Shown here piece after piece: positions 18,874 to 28,484 of a DNA stretch of 64,000 nt (positions are counted from its first letter, which is position 1; every line of letters starts with the position of its first letter). Both the position numbers and the translations under genes were made by a program. The DNA comes from Paraburkholderia hospita (lineage in GTDB: Bacteria; Pseudomonadota; Gammaproteobacteria; Burkholderiales; Burkholderiaceae), in NCBI RefSeq assembly GCF_002902965.1, contig NZ_CP026107.1:558001-622000 (forward strand), given 5' to 3'. The notes beneath the pieces were generated by a model. That model was not told the origin of the DNA. It made no database searches and was given only the letters and a program-made list of their open reading frames with translations.

Positions 18874-19754
18874 TATATAGGATGCTGCAAGCGTTTTGTA
18901 TGCGTCAGTTTTTTGCCAATGGCTGTTTAACATGCGCACGTAAACTTTGGGAGATACGGCGGGTAGCCGTTCCCCCCGGAAGCAGCCTGATGTTGCTCCA
19001 GTCTGAAAGGCTGTTCAGGGTCCGATCGGAGACGTCCCGTAAGGTAGTGATACGGGGGAAAACGCTGCATACATCTGTTAGACACGCGCCTCTGGCTGAC
19101 CATTGAATCTCTGAAGGTGCCGTATAGACGATCTTAGGCGCGGATTTGCGTCCAGCGATTCGCATCTTCCATCGCAAGTTTTCGAGTTTGACCTGTGTGC
19201 GATAGGCAAGCCAATGGCTCGGTCTTCGAGCTTGCCCGGATGGCTGCGGCACACGTGCGAGGAAGATCCCGGTCTCACTCATCCGTATATGGAGACTCCG
19301 ACTGAGCGCACAGCGAAGTGAAGCAAACACGTGCTAACAAGTTATCGACACATCACAAGCTCGCTAGCGCGCGAAGCAATCGCGCAGCGCCTTCGTCAAC
19401 GGTTCGCAAATAGTAATTCGCAACTCCCGAGCGAATAGCTTGAACGATGGCTGCGTCATGACTAAGGTAGACATGACGGGAAGCTTACCTACGGAGGACG
19501 CGACGACCGCATTTTTTCGCTCTCTGGCCGACGGTCTTCGGAGGTGAGTTCATCCTGGCCGGTGACCCTGGGTCGCCGCGATACCCGCGCGCTATTGATG
19601 TCTCGATCGATCTGCGTGCGGCGCTGGTCGCGTCCAGGTTGACGCTTGCGAGGTTGAGAGAAACCGGCGGCGCAACGGTCGATTGCCGCGTTTGGGGTAC
19701 TGCATCTCGGACCGCCTCGCGGCCTTCGACAGGCAGCCGCCGATGGAGCCTTTC
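18874..19754. other. Gene-poor region before the liv operon
   Basis: Nearly 900 bases with only overlapping, unsupported frames on both strands, the longest being a leftward 141-codon frame at 18905-19330. That frame has Arg/Ser-rich composition and no recognised motif, and is left out as a gene. The operon start at 19755 has no operator that could be picked out by eye. Confidence 0.45.
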
Positions 19755-20993
19755 ATGTTCAAGCGACCCGTGCAATCGGTTCGGTCATCGATCATTCTCC
19801 TTGCGATCTTCCTTGCGGGTCTGATGGCAATCGGGTCCGTCAGCGCCCAGACCTCGAAGGCCATCCGGATCGGCGTGCCGGCGGCGATCCAGCTTCGGGT
19901 CGGTCGCGACACCGTCGACGCGGTACGCATGGCCATCGAGGAAATCAATGCCAATGGCGGCGTGATGGGACGCCAACTCGAAATGGTGGTGGCCGACGAG
20001 ACGGAAAATCCCGAGCAGGGCATCAGTGCGGTACGAAAACTCACCGCCGACGAGAGAGTCGATGTACTGATCGGCGGTTACGCGAGCGGAGTCGTGCTGG
20101 CGGAAATGCCGCACGTCGCCCAGTCGGAAACGATCTATCTCGGCGTCGGAGCGGCTTCGCCTTCTATTACCGCGAAAGTCAAAAGCGATTACCCGAGCTT
20201 CAAATACTTCTTTCGCGTGAGCCCGGTCAACTCCACGCATCTGGCGGAAGGGCTCGTCGCTTTCGTGTCGACCGATGTTGCCGGAAACCTGAAGTACACC
20301 CGCGTGGCGATCGTCGGGGAGAACGCAAAATGGGCTCAGGAAATCGTGCCTACCTTGAAGAAGGGCATCACGGACGCCGGCCTGAATGTGCAGATGATCG
20401 AGTTGTTCGACCCGCAAACCAGCGACTTCTCGCCGCTCTTTTCGAAAGCCCGTGAGAGCGGCGCGCAACTCATGCTGGTGCTGCTCTCTCACGCATCGAG
20501 CGATACGTTCGTCAAGCAGTGGTATGACGCCCGTGTGCCTGTGCTGATGGGCGGAATCGACACGAAGGCTCAGGATGCCGACTTCTTTCAGCGCGTCGGC
20601 GGCAAGGCAATCGGCGAATTCACGACTGCGTCGGCTGTCCGCGCGCCCGTGACGCCGAAGACCATCGCGTTCTGGGATGCTTTCGTGAAGCGCTATGGGC
20701 GCGCGCCTGTCTACACTGCCCCGGGCGCGTACGACGCAACCTTCATCTATGCGGCTGCGGTACAGCGCGCGCACGGCACGAGTCCGGACGTACTGATTCC
20801 ACAGCTGGAGAGAACGGACTACGTGGGAGTCGCGGGCCGAATAGCATTCGATGACGCACATGATGTCCGGGCAGGTCCCGACTACGTGAGCGTACGGTTC
20901 GCGCAATGGCAGGACAATGGTGCGCGCGTCATCGTCTGGCCCAAAGCCTTGCAGACGGGAAACCTGATTGTGCCGCCATGGATGAGACGGTAG
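19755..20993 (+). CDS. Branched-chain amino acid-type ABC transporter, periplasmic binding protein
   Basis: Predicted 412-aa Leu/Ile/Val-binding-protein-like (type I periplasmic) solute receptor. The signal peptide is about 1-29 (IILLAIFLAGLMAI, cut near VSA-QT). The mature domain begins IRIGVPAAIQ and includes INANGGVMGRQLEMVVADE, the usual family signature. ATG at 19755 has GGAG about 7 bases upstream; earlier in-frame ATGs do not. It heads the five-gene importer operon. Ligands of this family include amino acids, amides, urea and aromatic acids, so the substrate is open. Confidence 0.9.
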   Translation: MFKRPVQSVRSSIILLAIFLAGLMAIGSVSAQTSKAIRIGVPAAIQLRVGRDTVDAVRMAIEEINANGGVMGRQLEMVVADETENPEQGISAVRKLTADERVDVLIGGYASGVVLAEMPHVAQSETIYLGVGAASPSITAKVKSDYPSFKYFFRVSPVNSTHLAEGLVAFVSTDVAGNLKYTRVAIVGENAKWAQEIVPTLKKGITDAGLNVQMIELFDPQTSDFSPLFSKARESGAQLMLVLLSHASSDTFVKQWYDARVPVLMGGIDTKAQDADFFQRVGGKAIGEFTTASAVRAPVTPKTIAFWDAFVKRYGRAPVYTAPGAYDATFIYAAAVQRAHGTSPDVLIPQLERTDYVGVAGRIAFDDAHDVRAGPDYVSVRFAQWQDNGARVIVWPKALQTGNLIVPPWMRR

Positions 20994-21005
20994 GGTTCGG
21001 CTGCC

Positions 21006-21857
21006 GTGAACGAAATCCTTATCTACGGCGCAGTGACCAGTTCCGTATACGCGATGCTGGCGGTGGGATTCACCTTGATGTTCGGTGTCGCGCGGACCCT
21101 GAATCTGGCGCACGGATCGTTCTATGCGCTAGGCGCGTACGGCACATATCTGATGACGACATCGTTCAAGCTCTCTCTGACCGTTGCCGCGGCGCTCGCC
21201 GTGCTCATCGTCACGGCTCTCGGCGTCGCCATGGAACGCATGTTGATCCGTCCGTTGCGAGGAGTGGGGCTAGCGGTTCCAATGATGACGCTCGCTATGG
21301 CGCTGGTCGTGGAGCAAGTGCTTTTCGTCGGATTCGGTTCGGAGTATCGCAATGTGCCGTCGTTTATCGCCGCCAGTGTGATCGTCGGCGGAGTCGATGT
21401 CAGTGGACAGCGACTTCTCACCGTTGCCGTGAACTGGTGCGTGCTGGCGTGCTTATGGGTGTTCGTGCATCAAACGCGCCAGGGTTCGGCGATCCTTGCC
21501 CTTTCGCAGGATAGGGAAGCTGCTCAATACGTGGGTATTCCTGTTGATCGCGTCTATGCGCTCGTGACGGGCATATCGGCGGCGCTTGCGGCGACCGCAG
21601 GCGTGCTGACTGCACCGTTTCTGACGGTCCAGCCCGGCATGGGGCTCATGCCGATGATCAAGGCCTTGTCGATTGTGATCGTCGGCGGCCTTGGTTCGGT
21701 TCGTGGCAGCATTGCGGCGGCCTTGTTGCTGGGCTACGCCGAGACCATCGTTGCCTACGAAATCTCCGCCTCGTGGACCGAGCTCGTCTCTCTCGTCGCA
21801 GTGTTCATGACCCTCGTTCTCCGGCCCGCTGGCCTCTTCGGCATACGGACACGCTGA
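21006..21857 (+). CDS. livH: Branched-chain amino acid-type ABC transporter permease LivH
   Basis: Predicted 283-aa inner-membrane permease with about eight hydrophobic helices. It carries VGFTLMFGVARTLNLAHGSF near the N-terminus and ALSIVIVGGLGSVRGSIAAA in the cytoplasmic loop that contacts the ATPase, both LivH hallmarks. Translation starts at GTG 21006, 12 bases after the binding-protein stop. It pairs with LivM. Confidence 0.92.
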   Translation: MNEILIYGAVTSSVYAMLAVGFTLMFGVARTLNLAHGSFYALGAYGTYLMTTSFKLSLTVAAALAVLIVTALGVAMERMLIRPLRGVGLAVPMMTLAMALVVEQVLFVGFGSEYRNVPSFIAASVIVGGVDVSGQRLLTVAVNWCVLACLWVFVHQTRQGSAILALSQDREAAQYVGIPVDRVYALVTGISAALAATAGVLTAPFLTVQPGMGLMPMIKALSIVIVGGLGSVRGSIAAALLLGYAETIVAYEISASWTELVSLVAVFMTLVLRPAGLFGIRTR

Positions 21858-21865
21858 GGAAATCC

Positions 21866-22792
21866 ATGTCGAAAGTTTACGCAAACCTGGCTGGCGCCAC
21901 TGGCTTCATAGCGGTCATGATCGTGCTGCCACTGGTCGTGCGCGGAAGGTATTTCGTCGGCGTGCTCACGCTCGGAGTGATCTACGGCATCTGGGCGGCA
22001 AGCTGGGACTTCATGTCCGGACTCACTGGCCGTGAGAATTTTGGTCATGCGCTGTTCATTGGCGCCGGTGCCTACACGGCAGCATTTCTGAACACGATCT
22101 GGATGGCGAACCCGTGGTGGAGCCTGCCGGCTGCGGCATGTGTCGCAGTGGTGTTCAGCCTGGTCGTCGGCATACCGACGTTGCGTTTGAGCGGACCTTA
22201 TTTCGCATTGGCGACGCTCGCGGCGGCCGCGATCATGCAGCGTCTCACGCTGATCTTCTGGGAGCGGACGGGCGGCGAGGATGGCCTTCAGGGGATCGCG
22301 CCCCTGCTCAAGTCGCCTCTCGAACTTTACTACCTGTGTTTGTTCAGCCTCGTGGCGATTGTTGCGATTCTACTCGCGATATCGGCGTCGCCATGGGGCC
22401 TGATTCTTCGTGCGATCGGCGGAGATGAGCTGGCTTGCCGCGCGAGCGGCCACAACACGACGCTGTACAAGGTCGTGGCGTTCGCCATCGGCGCGGCGCC
22501 CGCAGGCCTGGGCGGGGCGCTTTATGCGCACCATCAGTTGCAGGTGGGGCCGCAACTGCTTTCGGTGTTCGTGTCGGTCTCGGTGATCACGATGGCCTAC
22601 GTGGGAGGGATCGGCTCAATATACGGCGTAGCCATTGGAGCAATCTTGCTTACGGTGCTGACGGAACTGTTGCGCGGTGCGGGAGAGTGGAGGTTGCTCA
22701 TCTACAGCACCGTGCTGGTTCTGATGCTGTTTTTCAGGCCGCACGGACTGGTGGCGCCGCTTTGGCAGGCTCTGAGCGGAGGCAGTGAGTGA
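21866..22792 (+). CDS. livM: Branched-chain amino acid-type ABC transporter permease LivM
   Basis: Predicted 308-aa inner-membrane permease. The conserved SGLTGRENFGHALFIGAGAY follows the second helix, and MAYVGGIGSIYGVAIGAI is the ATPase-contact loop. ATG at 21866 has GAGGA 6 bases upstream and begins 8 bases after livH. The gene overlaps livG by 4 bases (GTGA). Confidence 0.92.
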   Translation: MSKVYANLAGATGFIAVMIVLPLVVRGRYFVGVLTLGVIYGIWAASWDFMSGLTGRENFGHALFIGAGAYTAAFLNTIWMANPWWSLPAAACVAVVFSLVVGIPTLRLSGPYFALATLAAAAIMQRLTLIFWERTGGEDGLQGIAPLLKSPLELYYLCLFSLVAIVAILLAISASPWGLILRAIGGDELACRASGHNTTLYKVVAFAIGAAPAGLGGALYAHHQLQVGPQLLSVFVSVSVITMAYVGGIGSIYGVAIGAILLTVLTELLRGAGEWRLLIYSTVLVLMLFFRPHGLVAPLWQALSGGSE

Positions 22793-23547
22793 GCGCGCTC
22801 CTGCAAGCGACCGGACTATCGAAGCACTTCGGGGGCGTTTATGCGATCAGGAACATTTCGCTCAGCATTTCCGCCGGGAAAATCACCGGCATTGTTGGAC
22901 CGAATGGCGCGGGCAAGACAACGCTGTTCGATCTGCTGACCGGCTTTCTGCCAGCCGACCGCGGTGAAGTGCGTCTTGGAGACACGCTGTTGACGGGCAA
23001 GGGCGCGGACCGTATCGTGAACCTCGGATGCGCACGGACTTTTCAGTTGTGCCGCCCTTTTGCCGGGATGAGCGTCGTCCAGAACGTCATGGTCGGGTGC
23101 CTCGCGCCCAGAGTTCGCGATTTCAAGACAACGCATGTGCGTGCGCTGCATCTTCTCGAAGGAGTCGGCCTGAGGGATAAGGCGGCGCTGCCTGTTCATG
23201 CATTGTCACAGGGTGATTTGCGACGGCTGGAAATCGCCCGCGCGCTCGGAACGAAGCCTCTCCTGCTGCTGTTGGACGAACCCTTTTCAGGTCTGGGAGC
23301 GCATGAGGCGGAAACATTGTCGGCGTTGATCAGGCAATTGAACAGACACGAAGGAATCACGGTGTTGATGATCGAGCACCGGCTTCGCGATCTGATGCTG
23401 TTGGCCGAGCGCCTGCTGGTCATGGACTCGGGGAAAGTCATCGCCGACGGCGAACCCGACGCGGTAATGCGTGAGCCATCGGTCGTGGCCGCGTATATCG
23501 GAACGCGGGAGAACGGCCATGCCGCTGCTCGAGATACGGAATCTTGA
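22789..23547 (+). CDS. livG: ABC transporter ATP-binding protein LivG
   Basis: Predicted 252-aa ATPase. Walker A is GPNGAGKTT at about 38-46, the Q-loop is followed by the helical insert CARTFQLCRPFAGMSVVQNV, and Walker B is LLLLLDEPFSGL with the switch His in MIEHRL. The signature reads LSQGDLRRLEIARAL, with Gln-Gly-Asp in place of the usual Gly-Gly-Glu, a mild departure that still keeps the Ser and Gly. The GTG start overlaps the livM stop, so translation is probably coupled. Confidence 0.92.
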   Translation: MSALLQATGLSKHFGGVYAIRNISLSISAGKITGIVGPNGAGKTTLFDLLTGFLPADRGEVRLGDTLLTGKGADRIVNLGCARTFQLCRPFAGMSVVQNVMVGCLAPRVRDFKTTHVRALHLLEGVGLRDKAALPVHALSQGDLRRLEIARALGTKPLLLLLDEPFSGLGAHEAETLSALIRQLNRHEGITVLMIEHRLRDLMLLAERLLVMDSGKVIADGEPDAVMREPSVVAAYIGTRENGHAAARDTES

Positions 23548-24226
23548 AGTGAGGTACGGAAACGCGGTTGCCATAGACCGCGTTTCGCTGCGCGTCGGGC
23601 TGCATGAAGTCGTCGGCGTGCTGGGCTCGAACGGCGCCGGTAAAACGACGCTATTGCGGGCGATCTCGGGAGTGTTGTCCAGCGCCGGCACGGTGCACTT
23701 CGAGGAGCGGCGCATCGATGGCATGCCGCCTCACAGGATCGTCGCGGCGGGCATCTGTCATTGTCCCGAGGGCAGACATCTGTTCCGCGAATTGAGCGCT
23801 GAAAAGAACCTGCGGCTCGGCGCGTACTTACGGAAAAACTGCGACGAGATCGAATGCGACCTGGAACGCGTGTTCGGACTCTTTCCGACTTTGCGAGCAC
23901 GCAGATCGCAGCGTGCGGGGACTCTGTCAGGGGGAGAGCAGCAGATGGTTGCAATCGGGCGGGCGCTGATGGGCAAGCCGAAGCTGTTGATGCTGGACGA
24001 GCCCTCGGCGGGGCTGGCGCCACAACTGAAATCGACCATTTTTCGCGCCATAGACGACATCAGGCGCGATGAGACTTCGGTTTTGCTAGTAGAGCAGGAT
24101 GCATCGTCGGCACAGCGCATCGTCGATCGCATTTATCTGCTGGAGCACGGCCATATCGTTCGCGAGGGCGCCAGCCGGGAGTTTTTCGATGATCGCGAGA
24201 TCCGTCGTTTCTATCTCGGGATCTGA
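23519..24226 (+). CDS. livF: ABC transporter ATP-binding protein LivF
   Basis: Predicted 235-aa ATPase, second of the Liv pair. Walker A GSNGAGKTT (about 36-44), signature LSGGEQQMVAIGRAL, Walker B LLMLDEPSAGLAP and the switch His replaced by VEQD as is normal for LivF. ATG at 23519 lies inside the end of livG, a 29-base overlap, and matches the family start (MPLLEIRNLEVRYG). It completes the importer. Confidence 0.92.
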   Translation: MPLLEIRNLEVRYGNAVAIDRVSLRVGLHEVVGVLGSNGAGKTTLLRAISGVLSSAGTVHFEERRIDGMPPHRIVAAGICHCPEGRHLFRELSAEKNLRLGAYLRKNCDEIECDLERVFGLFPTLRARRSQRAGTLSGGEQQMVAIGRALMGKPKLLMLDEPSAGLAPQLKSTIFRAIDDIRRDETSVLLVEQDASSAQRIVDRIYLLEHGHIVREGASREFFDDREIRRFYLGI

Positions 24227-24483
24227 TATCCGGTGCTCAGGGTGGAACGGCAGGACGTGGCTGCGCCCTGAAGCAGCGCGTGTTTCGAGTGATCGCTGGG
24301 GCAATATCTTCGGACCGGTAAAAATGAACCTGGTACCGATCATTCCGAAAACATAGAATTCCTACAGCGCGTGCGCTCGTTCGTCATGGCCATGAAACGG
24401 ACTCAGAGGCCGGCTTGCATCGGGCGCAACGCAACTGTGCCGGCGGATGTCTCGGAATCCTTCTTTGCAACCGGATGCTCGCG

Positions 24484-25809
24484 ATGCAGCCAGAGACGCG
24501 ATATGCCCGAAGCGGCGATGTCAATGTTGCCTATCAGGTGATCGGAGCGGGACCTCCCGACATCGTCGTCGTGCCTGGCTGGGTTTCCAACGTCGACTTC
24601 TGCTGGGAAGAGGCGGCGTTCGCAAGATTCCTGACCAGGCTCGCTTCATTTTCGCGTGTCATCCTCTTCGACAAGCGAGGAACCGGTCTGTCTGATCGCG
24701 TCGTGGATCTGCCGAGTCTCGAAGTGCGTATGGACGACGTATGGGCCGTGATGCGTGCAGTCGGAACCGGCGTTGCGGCGCTATTCGGCTACTCGGAGGG
24801 CGCCACCATGTGCGCACTCTTTGCCGCCACTTATCCTTCGCGAACTTCGGCTCTGGTCATGGCGGGCGCGTTTCCGCGCCGTAGGTGGGCACCCGATTAT
24901 CCATGGGGGCAAACCGACGAGCAGATACAGTGTGCGCTCGACGAAGTAGACCGGGAATGGGGTGGGCCGGTCAAGATCGATGCGCACGCGCCAAGCATGG
25001 CGCGGGACGAACACTTTCGCCAGTGGTGGGCGCGCCGATTGCGCGCCAGTGCAAGCCCGGCCGCCGCCAAGGCATTGCTCCGCATGAATGCGGACATCGA
25101 CATCAGACATGTCCTGCCGAGCATTCGAGTGCCGACGCTGATCCTGCACAACAGTCACGATCGCGTGGTTAGTCCCGACGCGACCCGATATATGGCCGAT
25201 CTCATACCCGGTGCGAAGCTCGTCGAGTTGAACGGAATAGACCATATCCCGTGGGGAGACAACAGCGACGCGATTCTCGAGGAAATCGAGGAGTTCCTGA
25301 CGGGAGTCAGGCACAGTTCGGAATATGATCGCGTACTGGCTACGGTTCTCTTCACGGACATCGTCGGATCGACGGATAAAGCCGTCAGCCTTGGAGATCA
25401 GCGTTGGAGCGATCTGCTCGAATGCCATCACAACGTTGTGCGACGCGAACTTGAGCGTTTTCGCGGGCGGGAAATCGCGACGACGGGAGACGGCTTTCTA
25501 GCGTCTTTCGACGGACCCGCGCGCGCGGTGCGGTGTGCCTGCGCGATCTCCAGAGATGTACAGTCGCTTGGTATCGAGGTAAGGGCCGGCGTGCACACCG
25601 GCGAATGCGAAGTGATCGGCAACGGCCTTGGCGGGATAGCGGTGCATATCGGAGCACGCATCGCCGGTCTCGCGCAAACTGGAGAAGTGCTGGTATCGGC
25701 AACGGTGAAGGATCTCGTCGCCGGATCCGCGTTGCAGTTCCAGGATCGAGGCGTTTATTCCCTGAAGGGCGTTCCTGGGGATTGGCGGCTCTTCGCAGTC
25801 GATCATTAG
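24484..25809 (+). CDS. Alpha/beta-hydrolase fused to class III adenylate/guanylate cyclase
   Basis: Predicted 441-aa two-domain protein. Residues about 10-270 are an alpha/beta-hydrolase: oxyanion region PGWVSN, nucleophile Ser104 in GYSEG, acid Asp in NSHDRV and His in GIDHIPW. Residues about 285-440 are a class III cyclase catalytic domain: ATVLFTDIVGST carries the first metal Asp, TTGDGFLASFDGP the second, and VRAGVHTGECE follows. The pair suggests that substrate hydrolysis or binding controls cyclic nucleotide output; such fusions are known but poorly characterised. It is cytosolic, with no signal peptide. It follows livF after 257 bases on the same strand, so shared expression is possible but unproven. 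ATG 24475 is an alternative start. Confidence 0.85.
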   Translation: MQPETRYARSGDVNVAYQVIGAGPPDIVVVPGWVSNVDFCWEEAAFARFLTRLASFSRVILFDKRGTGLSDRVVDLPSLEVRMDDVWAVMRAVGTGVAALFGYSEGATMCALFAATYPSRTSALVMAGAFPRRRWAPDYPWGQTDEQIQCALDEVDREWGGPVKIDAHAPSMARDEHFRQWWARRLRASASPAAAKALLRMNADIDIRHVLPSIRVPTLILHNSHDRVVSPDATRYMADLIPGAKLVELNGIDHIPWGDNSDAILEEIEEFLTGVRHSSEYDRVLATVLFTDIVGSTDKAVSLGDQRWSDLLECHHNVVRRELERFRGREIATTGDGFLASFDGPARAVRCACAISRDVQSLGIEVRAGVHTGECEVIGNGLGGIAVHIGARIAGLAQTGEVLVSATVKDLVAGSALQFQDRGVYSLKGVPGDWRLFAVDH

Positions 25810-26007
25810 CACCCAGATGTGCTCTCAGGGAGCCGGAAAAGCTCGCTGGGAAGGGAGTCGACGGCAAACGGCCAGTTGCCGCCGTTCGCCATCGACGTTA
25901 CACGGTCATTCGAACGGCCATTCCCCATCACGCAGCGGACGTTCGGTCGGGCGAGCGAAATGCCTTCGCGGGGTCATGCGTCACTGCGCAAGTCGTCGCT
26001 GTGCCGC

Positions 26008-26925
26008 TTATGTATTTGAAGACATCGGCGGCACCGCGCTTGAATGTAGCAGCGTCGTGCGGAAATGCTCTACCAGTGGTCTCAGGTTGACCCGATGCCA
26101 CGCCGCCCATAGCGCCGTCCGATAACTGAACCACGACAGTTCATGCAGCACCACGCCAGCGGGCGCATGGCGCCGCAGGCTTTGCTGGATCATCGTGACG
26201 CCGAGGCCCGCCGCGACGAGACCGAGTGCAGCCAGCGGCTCGGTGGCTTCCATCGCGATATCGGGTGTGAACCCGGCTTTCGCGCATGCTGCAATGAAAT
26301 TATCGTGGCGCAGCGCGCCTTCTTCGTACATCACAGCAATCCACTTCTGCGTCGCCAGGTCGTCCGGTGTGAAGCGCGACGCGTTCGCCAGCGGATGGTC
26401 CTCGGGAATCGCGAGCAGCATGGGATCGTCGAGCACCAGCGCTGATTCGAGGTCCGGGTCGTCGGACGATAGCGGCTCGCAAACGAGCGCGATATCGAGG
26501 CTGCGCTGACGCAAGCCGGTTAGCTGATCGGCCGACCGGTAGCTGTAAAGGGCGATGTGCACGTCGGGCTTCTGCGCGCGCAGTTGCCGCAGCGCGCGAG
26601 GCAGCACGCCAGAGTGCATCGCGTTCTCCAGATAGCCGATGCACAGCCCTCCTTCGTCGCCGCGCCCAAGACGCCGCGCCAACGATTCCAGCCGTTTTGC
26701 GTGCGTGAGGAACGCCTGCGTTTCCGCAAGAAAGGTGCGCCCATCGGTAGTCAGCCGGATCCGCTGCTGCGAACGTTCGAATAGTGTAAGACCGAGATTT
26801 TCCTCGAGCTGGGCGATCTGGCGGCTCAACGGCGACTGCGAGATATGCAGCTTCTCGGCGGCGCGCCCGACGTGCTCCTCTTCGGCGACCGCGACGAAAT
26901 AATGCAGTTGACGGATATCTAGCAT
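26008..26925 (-). CDS. LysR family transcriptional regulator (divergent to aldo/keto reductase)
   Basis: Predicted 305-aa LysR regulator. The HTH is MLDIRQLHYFVAVAEEEHVG and HISQSPLSRQIAQLEENLG, with the effector domain from about residue 90. ATG at 26925 is set by GGAGAGG about 8 bases upstream. It is divergent from the aldo/keto reductase at 27026 with 100 bases between, a classic LysR arrangement, so the reductase-SRPBCC pair is its likely target. Confidence 0.92.
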   Translation of the reverse strand: MLDIRQLHYFVAVAEEEHVGRAAEKLHISQSPLSRQIAQLEENLGLTLFERSQQRIRLTTDGRTFLAETQAFLTHAKRLESLARRLGRGDEGGLCIGYLENAMHSGVLPRALRQLRAQKPDVHIALYSYRSADQLTGLRQRSLDIALVCEPLSSDDPDLESALVLDDPMLLAIPEDHPLANASRFTPDDLATQKWIAVMYEEGALRHDNFIAACAKAGFTPDIAMEATEPLAALGLVAAGLGVTMIQQSLRRHAPAGVVLHELSWFSYRTALWAAWHRVNLRPLVEHFRTTLLHSSAVPPMSSNT

Positions 26926-27025
26926 ATAAGACCTCTCCGGACTCAAGTTTGTCAAATTATGTCTTAGACAGACTTAACTTGTCACCCTAGACTTTGCGCT
27001 ACCGACTCAATCAAAGGAGCAAGTC

Positions 27026-28045
27026 ATGAGCATCAAGGACAAACTGCCGGCCGGCACGCAGCTGGGTTTTGGCGCTGCGCCGCTGGGCAACATGTTTCGC
27101 AACATCCCCGAGGAAGAAGCGCTGGCAACCGTCAAGGCAGCGTGGGATCAAGGCGTGCGTTATTTCGACACGGCCCCGCTGTACGGCGCCGGCCTCTCGG
27201 AAATCCGGCTTGGCGATGCGCTCTCCGCCTGCAGGCGCGACGACTACGTGCTGAGCACAAAAGTAGGCCGCGTGATTCTCGACGAAATCGAGGACGTCAG
27301 CGCGCGCGATCTCGGCGAGAAAGGGGATGTGTTCGCCTTTGGCCGTCCGAACAAGATCGTCAACGACTACTCGGCCGACGCGACGCTGCGCTCGATCGAA
27401 GACAGCCTGACGCGCCTGAAGACGGATCGTCTGGACATCGTCTGGGTACACGACGTCGCGCAGGACTTCTACGGCGACGAATGGCTCGCCATGTTCGAAT
27501 CGGCACGCAAGGGCGCGTTCCGTGTGCTGAACCGTCTGCGCGACGAAGGCGTGATCAAGGCGTGGGGGCTGGGTGTCAACCGCGTCGAGCCGTGCGAACT
27601 GCTGCTCGATCTCTCGGAAGTGAAACCGGATGGCTTCCTGCTCGCAGGCCGCTATTCGTTGCTCGATCACGAGCGTGCATTGCAGCGGCTGCTGCCGGCC
27701 GCTGCCGCGAAAAACGTGGAGATTGTCGTCGGCGGTCCGTATAGCTCGGGCGTGCTCGCGGGCGGCGCACACTTCGAATACCAGAAGGCGTCGCCTGAGA
27801 TTCTCGCGAAGGTCGAGCGTATCAAGGCGATCGCCGCGCGTCACAACGTGAGCGTCAAGGCCGCCGCGCTGCAGTTCGTGCTGGCCCATCCGGTTGTCGC
27901 CGCAGTGATCCCCGGCGCGAGCAAGCCGGAGCGCATCGCGGAAGACCACGCTGCCGTCAAGGAAGCGATTCCCGCAGACTTCTGGCGCGAGTTGCGCGAG
28001 CAAGGTCTGGTCGCCGCCAATGCACCACTGCCCGTCAAGGCTTAA
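27026..28045 (+). CDS. Aldo/keto reductase (D-threo-aldose/pyridoxal dehydrogenase type)
   Basis: Predicted 339-aa TIM-barrel NAD(P)-dependent oxidoreductase. The catalytic tetrad is visible: Asp48, Tyr53 (YFDTAPLYGAG), Lys79 (LSTKVG) and His142 (WVHDV). The segment DTAPLYGAGLSEIRLG and the C-terminal IPGASKPERI match the group containing L-fucose/D-threo-aldose 1-dehydrogenase and pyridoxal 4-dehydrogenase. The role is likely oxidation of a sugar or cyclic hemiacetal. AAAGGAG lies 8 bases before the ATG. Only 10 bases separate it from the SRPBCC gene. Confidence 0.9.
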   Translation: MSIKDKLPAGTQLGFGAAPLGNMFRNIPEEEALATVKAAWDQGVRYFDTAPLYGAGLSEIRLGDALSACRRDDYVLSTKVGRVILDEIEDVSARDLGEKGDVFAFGRPNKIVNDYSADATLRSIEDSLTRLKTDRLDIVWVHDVAQDFYGDEWLAMFESARKGAFRVLNRLRDEGVIKAWGLGVNRVEPCELLLDLSEVKPDGFLLAGRYSLLDHERALQRLLPAAAAKNVEIVVGGPYSSGVLAGGAHFEYQKASPEILAKVERIKAIAARHNVSVKAAALQFVLAHPVVAAVIPGASKPERIAEDHAAVKEAIPADFWRELREQGLVAANAPLPVKA

Positions 28046-28055
28046 GGAGACTGAC

Positions 28056-28484
28056 ATGGCCCAAGCCAATGCGTCGATCCGCATTCCCGTTTCGCCCGAC
28101 AAGGTGTGGCAACTGATCGGCGGCTTCGACTCGCTGCCGGACTGGCTGCCCTACATTCCGTCGAGCGAATTGAGGGAAGGCGGACGTGTGCGGCATCTTG
28201 CTACGCCGGCCGGCGATGTGATCGTCGAGCGTCTGGAAGCCTTCGACAACCGCGCGCGTAGCTATACCTATTCGATTCTCGAAGCGCCGTTTCCCGTCAC
28301 GGGCTATCGCTCGACGCTGCAGGTGCGTGAGAGCGAAGAGGCGGGTGCATCGCTGGTCGACTGGAGCGGTGAGTTCACGCCGACCGGTGTGAGCGACGAC
28401 GAAGCATCGAGGCTTTTCGAAGGTATCTATCGCGACGGTCTGCGCGCGCTGGCGGCATCGTTCGCGGACAAAGGCATCGCGTAA
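28056..28484 (+). CDS. SRPBCC (polyketide cyclase/START-like) family protein
   Basis: Predicted 142-aa protein with the helix-grip fold pattern: PVSPDKVWQLIGGFDSLPDW at the start, LVDWSGEFTPTG in the middle, and a long C-terminal helix. Members bind small hydrophobic ligands and some catalyse cyclisation or dehydration. ATG at 28056 has AAGGAG 8 bases upstream. It forms an operon with the aldo/keto reductase, so it may handle that enzyme's lactone or aldehyde product. This is inference. Confidence 0.85.
   Translation: MAQANASIRIPVSPDKVWQLIGGFDSLPDWLPYIPSSELREGGRVRHLATPAGDVIVERLEAFDNRARSYTYSILEAPFPVTGYRSTLQVRESEEAGASLVDWSGEFTPTGVSDDEASRLFEGIYRDGLRALAASFADKGIA

Noticed and set aside
18905..19330. 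141-codon leftward frame upstream of the HNH gene
   Set aside because: No ribosome site, Arg/Ser-rich and no recognisable segment; not supported as a gene.
19785..21113. 442-codon antisense frame opposite the Liv binding protein
   Set aside because: Same artefact: Arg/His-rich, no motif, opposite a well-supported gene.
27011..28102. 363-codon antisense frame opposite the aldo/keto reductase
   Set aside because: The sense frame keeps the whole catalytic tetrad, and the antisense product has shadow-like composition.
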